Shown: positions 34,101 to 40,335 of the stretch, piece by piece
How the letters are laid out: every line of letters starts with the position of its first letter
Position numbering within the stretch: position 1 is the stretch's first letter
Assembly (NCBI GenBank): GCA_019873685.1
Contig: JAIOAT010000011.1
Coordinates: 19,353-83,352, forward strand
DNA from: Chloroflexota bacterium
Lineage (GTDB): Bacteria > Chloroflexota > Anaerolineae > Aggregatilineales > Ch27
Direction: 5' to 3'
DNA length: 64,000 nucleotides
Notes under the pieces: model-generated
The model's input: the letters and a program-made list of their open reading frames with translations, nothing else
What the model was told of the DNA's origin: nothing
The model's database searches: none
Position numbers and translations under genes: made by a program

Positions 34101-35239
34101 ATGCGGCGGATGGTTCCCTGATCGGGCCGCTGCTGTTGGTCAACGGGAGCGGCCAACCGCTGGCAGCAGCGGAGTCCTGGCTATACCTGGGTGGTGCGGA
34201 TCGGGCGCTGTACGCTGCCCTGCTGGCGGATCCGGCGGCTATCGACTGGCGGATCGCTTACCCGCTGGCGGCAGGGCGTCCGCGGGCAGTGGCAGCCTGG
34301 GATAATCGTGTTCTGGTAGCGTCCGGGGAAGGTATCACCGCGTTGACGTGGGCGACAACGACCGCCAGGCCGCCGAGTTTGCTCAGCCTGCTGGAAGGGT
34401 TGCCCGCTGCGCCGCAGAGCCTGGTCACCGGGGAGGATCGCCTGTGGATGGCGGGCGAAGGGTTGCTCTGGCAGGTCGATGTTCGCGACCCTGCCGCGCC
34501 ATCGCTGGGCTGGACATTGAGTCTCCCTGGCGCGGGCGGCAGTCTGGCGGTGTTGCCGGAAGCCAGTCGGCTGGTGGTAGCCGCCGGGCAGTGCGGTCTG
34601 TGGCTGCTGGACGTGAGCGGGGAGTCGCCGCACATCGCTGGCTGGTGGCGCGGGGAGACTGTTGAGGCGGTGGCAGCCGTTGGCAAGACCGTGGCGGCGC
34701 TGGGGGAGGGCAGCCTGACGCTGTTGCAGGTGGAACCGGACGCCTCCGTGACTCTGCCGCTGGCGTCGGCTCCCTGGCCGCCGGATGGGGCAGTCGGGAT
34801 TGCCGGGGAGGCGCTGACCCTGCGCTGGGAACTGCCGCCTGAGCCGTGCAGCGCCTGGCGCTATGAGGTCTGGCTGGCCACTGGCGATGGTCCCTTTGTC
34901 CGGCTGGAGGCCGTCGAGGGCGCGCGGGTTGACGTCCCGGCGCTCCCGGCTGGCGTGGAAGTCACCTGGCGGGTCGATACGATCGCGGTATCGGGAGAAG
35001 TGCGAACAGGGTCGCCCTGGCGCTTTCAGACTGGCCCGCTGGCGACTGTGGAGTCTGGCAGTGTGCTGGCCCTGCCGGTTCTGGAAGCGACGCAGGTGCT
35101 GCAACCCGATCCCGGAGGTGTTCTAGCAGCAACGGGGCTGGATGCGCGGCAATTGCTCCCGGCGCTGGTTGGCGGCCTCCTGTTGGAAGCGGCGCTGGTG
35201 GTAGGGCTGCTGTGGTGGTGGCGGCGCGGGCGGCGCTGA
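31118..35239 (+). CDS. Large exported beta-propeller (LVIVD-repeat) protein with C-terminal membrane anchor
   Basis: This 1373-aa protein begins with a signal peptide ('WAALVACLTGLTLPVLAQG') and ends with a transmembrane helix plus basic tail ('VVGLLWWWRRGRR'). The body is made of many repeats of about 40-45 residues following the LVIVD pattern, for example 'GVALYDLADPAQPRLAAQL', 'GLYVLDTTRPLAPIVLG' and 'GWAVLDVADPLRPVVL'. These should fold into several beta-propellers on the outer face of the cell. A fibronectin-like domain ('YEVWLATGDGPFVRLEAV') sits before the anchor. GTG 31118 is used because GGAGGG precedes it. The ligand is unknown; adhesion or scaffold roles are guesses. Confidence 0.82.
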   Translation: MTRASRIWARLRWAALVACLTGLTLPVLAQGDGTPSAQGVHVVGGMGGLTRAMVALPDGVLLAEGDALLQLDETGRTLRRVQPGRGQVQDLAVHGGMVYLLTEQGLALLEVTDLTERSFLSGGGQALAVSDLAVYVAARQAGIRVAVFDRRDGLRGPWREIVTAAAARDLAVDPSGRALFVALGEAGVALYDLADPAQPRLAAQLAEAVPARTVTIEAGRLLVGCDYRLLIYGLTDPLMPRLLSTYDPLHDGVDVLLRREWAYVADRASGLKRYAVADLRTVRLVDAVWPGPVYALADDERYVYAAAGREGVLLFDAGHPDALALRARVALPGQAVAVALGGDAANRWVVAGMAETGLAVIDWRNADHPVVRATLALGGTVRDLAVRDAIGVAALEEGEVVLISLARRESPRIIARLSLGGMPQAIAVDGVLAYVAAGEAGLYVLDTTRPLAPIVLGHLPPPQEAPSVTGVTLEGGKRLYLSAGAALVIVDVDAPNDPQPLAILPIPAQATAARNFIVYAVGGPALTTVNASSSNAPEVLGRYLAVEAIRAVAGRGDRVWLAGEGAGAAAVGLALDAAGRPQELLAAGRGGQGAALDWMADGTPLLAQSDGTLLRLDGARPVTLRIGLSPGLALTSAGDGQLALGGQGWAVLDVADPLRPVVLQTGDAPGGIESVVSAGSTTFLALGEQGIQAVGARAGHWQPDTTAGATRQLAVEGRFLYAAEDGPGQGGSLRVLATDPLGTVTAVPLPGPAQRVAISEGRAYAGYRNGVNGAGGLAVIDVSAPTAGLELAGQVAVPADDLAVLPDGRIVYGVHGTTLSVFDVTAWPTLRIASTVTLPVPASRLVLLDTRYLAALQPGQSGLLLDLRDPWQPIPVVALPVGVLDAAGGSAALYLAAGDSGVQVASLATLVDLPARSVTFDPAPATALGVAGRWLYAVGGGKLRLYDLTDPLAPALAASVDLPGTAADRLVVRETRRDGCWLYLSAADGVQAVHHAADGSLIGPLLLVNGSGQPLAAAESWLYLGGADRALYAALLADPAAIDWRIAYPLAAGRPRAVAAWDNRVLVASGEGITALTWATTTARPPSLLSLLEGLPAAPQSLVTGEDRLWMAGEGLLWQVDVRDPAAPSLGWTLSLPGAGGSLAVLPEASRLVVAAGQCGLWLLDVSGESPHIAGWWRGETVEAVAAVGKTVAALGEGSLTLLQVEPDASVTLPLASAPWPPDGAVGIAGEALTLRWELPPEPCSAWRYEVWLATGDGPFVRLEAVEGARVDVPALPAGVEVTWRVDTIAVSGEVRTGSPWRFQTGPLATVESGSVLALPVLEATQVLQPDPGGVLAATGLDARQLLPALVGGLLLEAALVVGLLWWWRRGRR

Positions 35240-35245
35240 GGGGCA

Positions 35246-35269
35246 ACAAAACACCCGCCGCGGCGGGTG
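35246..35269 (-). terminator. Hairpin with minus-strand U-tract (probable original tRNA-Asn terminator)
   Basis: CACCCGCCGCGGCGGGTG is an 18-base perfect palindrome followed on the minus strand by TTTTGTTG. It adjoins a tRNA-Asn 3' fragment, so it probably terminated the tRNA transcript before the islet separated them. Confidence 0.6.
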
Positions 35270-35308
35270 CTGGCAGCTCCACAGGTAGGACTCGAACCTA
35301 AAACCCAT
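35259..35308 (+). repeat. Partial tRNA-Asn copy, att-like direct repeat (outer end)
   Basis: These 50 bases match 36282-36331 with a single mismatch (42 identical, 1 mismatch, 7 identical). They contain the 3' part of tRNA-Asn (acceptor and T-arm) plus 17 flanking bases, then diverge. The rest of the 302-base gap 35240-35541 is AT-richer sequence leading into the next gene, with a TATACT -10-like element near 35502. Confidence 0.8.
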
Positions 35309-35541
35309 TGACGCGGACCCAGCGGAAGCACTTGTGAATGACGGGCGCTGCGGTCTTGTCAAGAAACCAAACGTAGGCAGGAGCAGTTTCGCAGTACGCT
35401 GTCGGTGCGCACCAAATGATTAGCATGCTGGGTGTGACGGATATTTTTTGTTTTGTCAATCCTTATTGCCATTAGACAGAACTTATGCTTAACTAAGAAT
35501 GTATACTGATTACTGAATAAGTTGTCAAGAAAGGTATCACT

Positions 35542-36081
35542 ATGAGACAACTAGCGCTTGTGATCTCGTTGCTGGTATTCCTGGTCTTCGGCGGCTCAAC
35601 ACTACTGGCTCAGGAGCCGCCCCTGGCCTGCAGCCAGGAAGACCTGACGGCCACTATTGAGGCCATCGCCGCATCGCTGGCAGATGCGCAGGCCGCACTG
35701 GCAAACGATCCAGCACGCGCTGTGATGTTGTTGCAAGGAGTGGGTCGCACTGCGGAGCGACAGCAAGCGGCGTGCTCCGGCCTTGCCTGGAGCGGTGAGG
35801 AGGACTTCAATAATATTGTCGAGGCAGAGCTGGAAAAGGGGGTTTACATCCTTGAATATGAGTTCACTGGCGCCGAAGGCCATGCGCTCGGTGGCATTAT
35901 GACTATTGGGTTCTCGAACTTGGTAGGAATTAGGAATCCGATGGGTCTATTGGAGATGAATGATCCTGGTGAGACTAGTTCCGGGCGCACGCGGATCAAC
36001 ATCTACGACAGTGGCCCGCATCTGATCGAGTTGGATATTTCTGGCACTAGTGCTTGGAAAGCATGGCTCTATAGACCGTAA
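35542..36081 (+). CDS. Secreted protein of unknown function in AT-richer islet
   Basis: This 179-aa protein has a clear signal peptide ('LALVISLLVFLVFGGSTLLAQ', cleavage near residue 24), a helical segment with 'DAQAALANDPARAVMLLQGV', and a beta-rich C-terminal half ending 'SGTSAWKAWLYRP'. Two Cys residues could form a disulphide. I recognise no family. Its upstream DNA and codon use are noticeably more AT-rich than neighbours. It is the only gene between the two tRNA-Asn repeats, which suggests recent acquisition. A hairpin (GGGCTACCC/GGGTAGCCC, 36227-36250) follows about 145 bases after the stop. Confidence 0.72.
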   Translation: MRQLALVISLLVFLVFGGSTLLAQEPPLACSQEDLTATIEAIAASLADAQAALANDPARAVMLLQGVGRTAERQQAACSGLAWSGEEDFNNIVEAELEKGVYILEYEFTGAEGHALGGIMTIGFSNLVGIRNPMGLLEMNDPGETSSGRTRINIYDSGPHLIELDISGTSAWKAWLYRP

Positions 36082-36281
36082 GGATCAAGTTCTGCCGAAG
36101 ATTCCGTCGCTTCTTGTGCTGGTGGCGAGGGAAATCTGCTGCATGGCGGACATCGATTACGGTGCTTTGGCCAAGATATTTTCCCAGCTATGAACATCAA
36201 AACGGAGAACTGCTGGGGAATCAACATGGGCTACCCAGCTGAGGGTAGCCCGACGCTTTACCCGCCGCGATGCAGACGCAT

Positions 36282-36331
36282 CGCGGCGGGTGCTGGCAGC
36301 TCCACAGGTAGGACTCGAACCTACAACCCAT
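36282..36331 (+). repeat. Direct repeat at tRNA-Asn 3' end (inner att-like copy)
   Basis: This is the second copy of the 50-base repeat at 35259-35308 and overlaps the intact tRNA-Asn gene. A 14-bp hairpin (ACCCGCCGCGATGC/GCATCGCGGCGGGT, 36260-36291) leads into it. Confidence 0.8.
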
Positions 36332-36372
36332 CGGTTAACAGCCGATTGCTCTGCCGATTGAGCTACTGTGGA
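36300..36372 (-). tRNA. tRNA-Asn (GTT)
   Basis: The minus-strand sequence folds into a complete cloverleaf: acceptor TCCACAG/CTGTGGA with discriminator G, D-arm GCTC/GAGC, anticodon arm ATCGG-CTGTTAA-CCGAT with anticodon GTT at positions 34-36, and T-arm with GGTTCGAGTCC. CCA is not encoded. A strong promoter precedes it. Confidence 0.97.
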
Positions 36373-36385
36373 AGATTGTGCCAGC

Positions 36386-36414
36386 ATGATACCAATCGGC
36401 CCGGTCGTTGTCAA
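36386..36414 (-). promoter_or_regulatory. Promoter of tRNA-Asn
   Basis: Minus-strand TTGACA (36414-36409), a 17-base spacer and TATCAT (36391-36386), 14 bases before the mature tRNA 5' end. Confidence 0.85.
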
Positions 36415-36479
36415 GCATGAATCGGCCCTGCAGACCGGGTTTGCCCCTGCATTTTGAGCGGAAAATTCCCTTCATGGGG

Positions 36480-36508
36480 TTGGGAAAAATGCCTGTTTCG
36501 CGTAGAAT
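36480..36508 (+). promoter_or_regulatory. Distal promoter upstream of infC
   Basis: TTGGGA, a 17-base spacer and TAGAAT. The expected transcript (from about 36515) has two perfect small hairpins, CCCTTC/GAAGGG (36546-36560) and GCCCGG/CCGGGC (36571-36585), before the second promoter. It could be a long infC leader (L20-type autoregulation is known for this operon elsewhere) or a small RNA; no family is recognised. This accounts for the gap 36415-36653. Confidence 0.5.
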
Positions 36509-36653
36509 ATAGGGGTCAGGTCTGGGAGCGTTGGGCTAGCGCATCCCCTTCAAAGAAGGGAACAATGTATGCCCGGCCTCCGGGCAGGCGATGACTGACT
36601 CCGCTGGCAGGCTGGTGTGGTTCTGAAAAGAGGCGGCCGCCGGGGATTCGGAA

Positions 36654-36682
36654 TTGACTGCCCTGCCTGACTATGATACACT
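36654..36682 (+). promoter_or_regulatory. Proximal promoter of infC-rpmI-rplT
   Basis: TTGACT, a 17-base spacer and TACACT. It is followed by a GGCGC/GCGCC hairpin (36685-36698) and a CCTTTTATTAG stretch before the infC ribosome site. Confidence 0.75.
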
Positions 36683-36739
36683 TTGGCGCTGAGGCGCCGT
36701 TTATCCGGCCCTTTTATTAGTTAGCGAGGGAATAAAGCA

Positions 36740-37267
36740 ATAGGCGCGACACAGTACCGCATAAATCAGGAAATTCGGGCTCGCGAGGTGCGCCTGATCA
36801 CGGAGGACAACGAGAACATCGGTGTCGTGCCCACCCGTGACGCCCTGGAACGGGCCATCCGCGTCGGCCTCGACCTGGTCGAGGTAGCTCCGAACGCGGA
36901 GCCGCCGGTTTGCCGGATCATGGATTTTGGCAAGTTCCAGTACGCCCGCGCTAAGAAGGAACGCGAAGCCCGCCGGCAGCAAAAGCAGATCGAGGTTAAG
37001 GAGATTCGGCTCCGCCCCAAGACCTCTGACCATCACCTGGAGATCAAGGTGCGCAGCGCGCGCCGCTGGCTGAGTGAAGGCATGAAGGTCAAGGTCCGCA
37101 TCCAGTTCCGCGCCCGCGAGATCACCTACCCGGAGATCGGGCGCGAGATGCTGGATCAGATCGCCGGGGCGGTGGACGACATCGCTATTGTGGAGCAGCA
37201 GCCCAGCATGGAAGGGGCAACCATGTTGATGGTGCTGGCTCCGTCACCGGACAAGAAAAAGAAGTAA
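36740..37267 (+). CDS. infC: Translation initiation factor IF-3 (predicted AUA start)
   Basis: IF-3 binds the 30S subunit and checks start codons. The conserved N-domain opening 'YRINQEIRAREVRLI' is encoded upstream of the first ATG/GTG-type codon, so the track's start (GTG 36788) cuts off essential sequence. The frame has a stop at 36722 and no ATG, GTG or TTG between it and 36788. ATA at 36740 lies nine bases after GAGGG, giving 175 aa, the normal length. infC is known in other bacteria to use rare AUU/AUC/AUA starts for self-repression by IF-3. It is followed by rpmI and rplT, the usual operon. Confidence 0.9.
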   Translation: MGATQYRINQEIRAREVRLITEDNENIGVVPTRDALERAIRVGLDLVEVAPNAEPPVCRIMDFGKFQYARAKKEREARRQQKQIEVKEIRLRPKTSDHHLEIKVRSARRWLSEGMKVKVRIQFRAREITYPEIGREMLDQIAGAVDDIAIVEQQPSMEGATMLMVLAPSPDKKKK

Positions 37268-37293
37268 TCGCCACGCAAGCAGGGGAGCACTTC

Positions 37294-37539
37294 GTGACCA
37301 AGAAGACCAAGAAGTTCAAACTGAAGACGTACAAGGCAGCCTCCAAGCGCTTTCGCGTCACGGGCACCGGCAAGATCATGCGCACCAAGGGCGGCAAGAG
37401 CCACCTGCGCCGTCGCCGTTCCAAGCGCACCAAGCAGATGTTGGACCGCATGCAGGAAGTGACGACCGGCGGCGAGCGCCGTCGTATCAGCCGGCTGGCC
37501 CCGTACATGAGCAAGTTCCGGGCTAACCCGCCCGGCTGA
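37294..37539 (+). CDS. rpmI: 50S ribosomal protein L35
   Basis: The 81-aa basic protein has the L35 core 'TYKAASKRFRVTGTGKI' and 'GGKSHLRRRRSKRTKQ'. It is longer than the usual 64-66 aa, with a few extra N-terminal residues ('MTKKTKKFK') and a C-terminal extension ('SKFRANPPG'). GTG 37294 follows AGGGGAG. It is placed between infC and rplT as expected. Confidence 0.92.
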   Translation: MTKKTKKFKLKTYKAASKRFRVTGTGKIMRTKGGKSHLRRRRSKRTKQMLDRMQEVTTGGERRRISRLAPYMSKFRANPPG

Positions 37540-37625
37540 TCGGGCCGGGAGCCGCGACCATCGAACGACCTTGATCATCAGACCCGCGCCGCTGGGCCGG
37601 GTCATGTTTTGCAGGAGAAAAGACC

Positions 37626-37970
37626 GTGCGCGTAAAGAGAGGCTACACTTCCCGCCAGCGCCATAAGAAGGTGCTCAAGCGGACTGAAGGGCAGTGGGGG
37701 ACCAAGCATCGCCTGTTCCGTCGGGCCAATGAGGCCATGATGAAGAGCCTGTGGTACAGCTACCGCGACCGCCGCAACCGCCGGCGCGACCTGCGGAGCC
37801 TGTGGATCACCCGCATCAACGCCGCGGCTCGCCTCAATGGTCTGAGCTACAGCCGGCTGATGCACGGCCTCCGCCAGGCGCAGATCGATCTGGACCGCAA
37901 GGTGCTGGCTGACATCGCTGTGCGCGATCCGCAGACCTTCACCCACATTGTGGAAGCTGCCCGCAGCTAG
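37626..37970 (+). CDS. rplT: 50S ribosomal protein L20
   Basis: L20 is an early assembly protein of the large subunit that binds 23S rRNA domain I; in other bacteria it also represses its own operon. The 114-aa product contains '[15 protein letters not shown]', '[28 protein letters not shown]' and '[14 protein letters not shown]'. The start is GTG 37626 after AGGAG. It is followed by a terminator, closing the infC-rpmI-rplT operon. Confidence 0.95.
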   Translation: MRVKRGYTSRQRHKKVLKRTEGQWGTKHRLFRRANEAMMKSLWYSYRDRRNRRRDLRSLWITRINAAARLNGLSYSRLMHGLRQAQIDLDRKVLADIAVRDPQTFTHIVEAARS

Positions 37971-38000
37971 GCGGACTGCGCCAGCGGGGCGCCCTGCGCC

Positions 38001-38039
38001 AACGAGACGAGGTTCCGCCGACGGGCCTCGTTTTGTTTT
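38001..38039 (+). terminator. Terminator of infC-rpmI-rplT
   Basis: ACGAGG...CCTCGT stem with a 13-base loop followed by TTTGTTTTC, 30 bases after rplT. Confidence 0.75.
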
Positions 38040-38077
38040 CCAGGCCCGGCGCAGGATAACGGGGGATGGGAGGGCCT

Positions 38078-38881
38078 ATGACTGATATCGCCAGCCCGCG
38101 TAACGAGCGGGTCAAACTGGTTAAGGCGTTGCAGAGCCGCGCCCGTCAGCGCCGCCGCGAGGGCAAGATCGTCCTGGAGGGCGTGCGCCTGATCGCCGAC
38201 GCCCTCGCCTGTGGCCTGACCCCGGAATTCGTGCTCTATACGGTGGATGAAGTCACCCTGGGCCGCCCGGCGTACCGGCTGTTTCAGCAGCTGGCGGAGT
38301 TGCACATCCCCCTGTTGTCGATCAGCCAGGGGATCATGGAGCAGATCAGTGACACGGAAACCCCGCCGGGGTTGCTGGCGGTTGTGCCGTTGCCACAGGT
38401 AGCCGTGCCGGAAGCAGTCAGTCTGGCGCTGGTGCTGGACGCCATGAACAATCCCGGCAATCTGGGCAGTGCGCTGCGCACTGCCGCCGCTGCTGGCGTC
38501 GATGTGGTCATTCTGACCCCGAACACGGTCGACCCCTACAATCCCAAGGCGCTGCGCGGCGGCATGGGGGCGCAGTTCCGCCTGCCGATTCTGGAACTGG
38601 ACTGGACGGAAATTGCGCTGCGTTTTGGCCAGTTGAACGCTTACCTGGCGGCGGCGGACGGGGCATTGCCTTACTACGCCGTGGACTGGCTGCGTCCCTC
38701 GCTGGTCATCATCGGCGGGGAGGCGCACGGGCCGACCGCACCCGCCCGCGCCCTGGCCGCCGCGACGATCGCGATCCCGATGGCCGGGCAGACCGAGTCG
38801 CTCAATGCGGCTGTAGCGACGGGTGTGATCCTCTATGAAGCCCGGCGGCAGCGCACGCTTTCCGCACAGAAAGGCGCATGA
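38078..38881 (+). CDS. TrmH/SpoU-family RNA 2'-O-methyltransferase
   Basis: A SAM-dependent trefoil-knot (SPOUT) enzyme that methylates ribose in tRNA or rRNA. An N-terminal substrate-binding domain ('RQRRREGKIVLEGVRLI') precedes the catalytic domain with motif 1 'DAMNNPGNLGSALRTAAA', motif 2 'IIGGEAHGPT' and motif 3 'IPMAGQTESLNAAVATGVILYE'. At 267 aa it matches the RlmB/TsnR-like branch; the exact RNA target cannot be read. ATG 38078 follows GGGAGGG. Its stop overlaps the next gene (ATGA). Confidence 0.9.
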   Translation: MTDIASPRNERVKLVKALQSRARQRRREGKIVLEGVRLIADALACGLTPEFVLYTVDEVTLGRPAYRLFQQLAELHIPLLSISQGIMEQISDTETPPGLLAVVPLPQVAVPEAVSLALVLDAMNNPGNLGSALRTAAAAGVDVVILTPNTVDPYNPKALRGGMGAQFRLPILELDWTEIALRFGQLNAYLAAADGALPYYAVDWLRPSLVIIGGEAHGPTAPARALAAATIAIPMAGQTESLNAAVATGVILYEARRQRTLSAQKGA

Positions 38882-40119
38882 GGATGAAAATCCGTTCTGT
38901 GACGGCGTTTGTCAACCTTTCGCTGGCGGAGCCGGAACTGGGGCTGGCGCAGGCCGCTAACTTCCTGCATAACGCCGTCCCGGCTTTTGAAAAGGCGGGC
39001 TTTGCCGTACAAACGCGGCGCGTGGCGTCCCAGCCTTTCCCGCGCATTCTGGCGCCCATCGGGCCGCAGGCCGCCGTGCCCTATGCTGCACGGGTTGCCG
39101 AACTGGCTAAGAGCTACGGGATCGACTACGTCGCGCTTGGTCCCGTCCACGCCAGCGACGATCCGGAGTATCTGGATACTATCCCGGCGATGATCGCGGC
39201 AACTGACTCGCTGTTCTTTGCTGTCAGCCTGGGCGATCCGGTGCATGGCGTCGACCTGGCGCTGGCCCGGCGGACGGCGGCACTGATCCAGCAGGTCAGC
39301 CAGTTGAGCGAGGACGGGCTGCGTAACCTCCACCTGGCGGCCATCGCCAATTGCGGCCCCGGCGCGCCGTTCTTCCCGGCGGCTTACCACACTGACGGCG
39401 AACCCATGAGCTTTGCCCTGGCGATTCAGGCCGCCGATCTGGCGGTGCAGGCGTTTTCTGAAGCTGAGTCGCTGGTGGACGCGGAAGATCGCCTGGTGCA
39501 GCTGGTGATGGCTGCGGCGAACGACCTCACAGCGGTGAGCGAGGCCTTGGCCGCTGATTTCGACATCGTGCCGGGTGGGATCGACTTCTCGCTGGCGCCC
39601 TTCCCGGAGGATGCGATCAGCCTGGGTGGAGCGATGGAGCGCCTGGGGATGACCCTGGGCGGCAGCGGCGGAGCGGCAGCCGCCGCCGTGATCATGAGCG
39701 CGCTCGACCGCGTCCCATTCAAGCGGGCGGGCTTCAACGGCCTGATGTTGCCGGTGCTGGAGGATAGCGTCCTCGCCCGGCGGGCGGCTTCTGGCCAGCT
39801 CAGCACCACCGATCTGTTGCTCTACAGCGCGATCTGCGGCACCGGCCTGGACACCATCCCGCTGCCCGGCGATATCCCGGTTGAGGCGCTCACCGGCCTG
39901 TTGCTGGATGTTGCTGCGCTGGCCCTGCGGCTGGATAAGCCGCTCACGGCGCGGCTGATGCCGCTTCCCGGCAAGGCCGCCGGAGACCCGACCGGCCTGG
40001 AACACTTCGAGTACTTCGCACCGGGGCGGGTGATGGCCGCGCCGGCGGGGTTGACTCCCGGCGGGCTGCTGCTGGGCAGGGATGTGTTGCGTGTGCGGTC
40101 ACGGCTGCGGCATGCCTGA
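38878..40119 (+). CDS. DUF711 (UPF0210) family protein
   Basis: The 413-aa protein belongs to the DUF711 family: 'MRMKIRSVTAFVNLS', 'FVPGGIDFSLAPFPE'-like 'DIVPGGIDFSLAPFPED', 'FNGLMLPVLEDSVLA', 'AICGTGLDTIPLPGD'. Structures of relatives resemble glycyl radical enzyme folds, but no function has been established. Its ATG overlaps the methyltransferase stop by four bases, suggesting cotranslation, although no functional link is evident. Confidence 0.88.
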   Translation: MRMKIRSVTAFVNLSLAEPELGLAQAANFLHNAVPAFEKAGFAVQTRRVASQPFPRILAPIGPQAAVPYAARVAELAKSYGIDYVALGPVHASDDPEYLDTIPAMIAATDSLFFAVSLGDPVHGVDLALARRTAALIQQVSQLSEDGLRNLHLAAIANCGPGAPFFPAAYHTDGEPMSFALAIQAADLAVQAFSEAESLVDAEDRLVQLVMAAANDLTAVSEALAADFDIVPGGIDFSLAPFPEDAISLGGAMERLGMTLGGSGGAAAAAVIMSALDRVPFKRAGFNGLMLPVLEDSVLARRAASGQLSTTDLLLYSAICGTGLDTIPLPGDIPVEALTGLLLDVAALALRLDKPLTARLMPLPGKAAGDPTGLEHFEYFAPGRVMAAPAGLTPGGLLLGRDVLRVRSRLRHA

Positions 40120-40128
40120 GGAAGCGGC

Positions 40129-40157
40129 TTGGAGCTTTCACTCCCGGCTGCTATACT
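40129..40157 (+). promoter_or_regulatory. Promoter of hisS leader
   Basis: TTGGAG, a 17-base spacer and TATACT. The expected start near 40164 would place the AGGAG of the leader peptide very close to the 5' end of the transcript. Confidence 0.7.
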
Positions 40158-40179
40158 GTCTGGCGCAGGAGCCAGGATA

Positions 40180-40230
40180 ATGACCACGGCTATGATGGTT
40201 TTGCACGCTCATCACGCCCGGAGACGATAG
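40180..40230 (+). CDS. Histidine-rich leader peptide of hisS (attenuator)
   Basis: ATG 40180 opens a 16-codon frame, MTTAMMVLHAHHARRR, ending at TAG 40228-40230; AGGAG (40167-40171) lies eight bases upstream. Three of four consecutive codons around 40204-40215 are CAC, CAT, CAC (His). A predicted hairpin covers the stop codon (ACGA-TA-GCG / CGC-TCGT, 40224-40245) and a terminator hairpin follows at 40262. This is the layout of a ribosome-mediated histidine attenuator: stalling on His codons would free ACCCGC (40236-40241) to pair with GCGGGT (40271-40276) and disrupt the terminator. It is too short for the ORF track. Confidence 0.75.
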   Translation: MTTAMMVLHAHHARRR

Positions 40231-40261
40231 CGTTCACCCGCTCGTTGCACCGGTTCACCCA

Positions 40262-40287
40262 GGCGCAGACGCGGGTCTGCGCCTTTT
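40262..40287 (+). terminator. Attenuator terminator in hisS leader
   Basis: GGCGCAGAC / GTCTGCGCC, a nine-bp perfect stem with a GCGG loop, followed by TTTT, 48 bases before the hisS start. It could alternatively be the terminator of the DUF711 transcript, but the intervening promoter and leader peptide favour attenuation. Confidence 0.75.
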
Positions 40288-40335
40288 GATTGCCCGTAAC
40301 CATGCGATAAGGTGTTGGCCCAGGAGGAACCCCCG

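Noticed and set aside
36701-37036. Minus-strand ORF (111 aa) over infC
   Set aside because: It is the shadow of infC, which has clear family sequence.
40120-40335. T-box upstream of hisS
   Set aside because: There is no GGGTGGTACCGCG-type core; the leader peptide with His codons is the better explanation.
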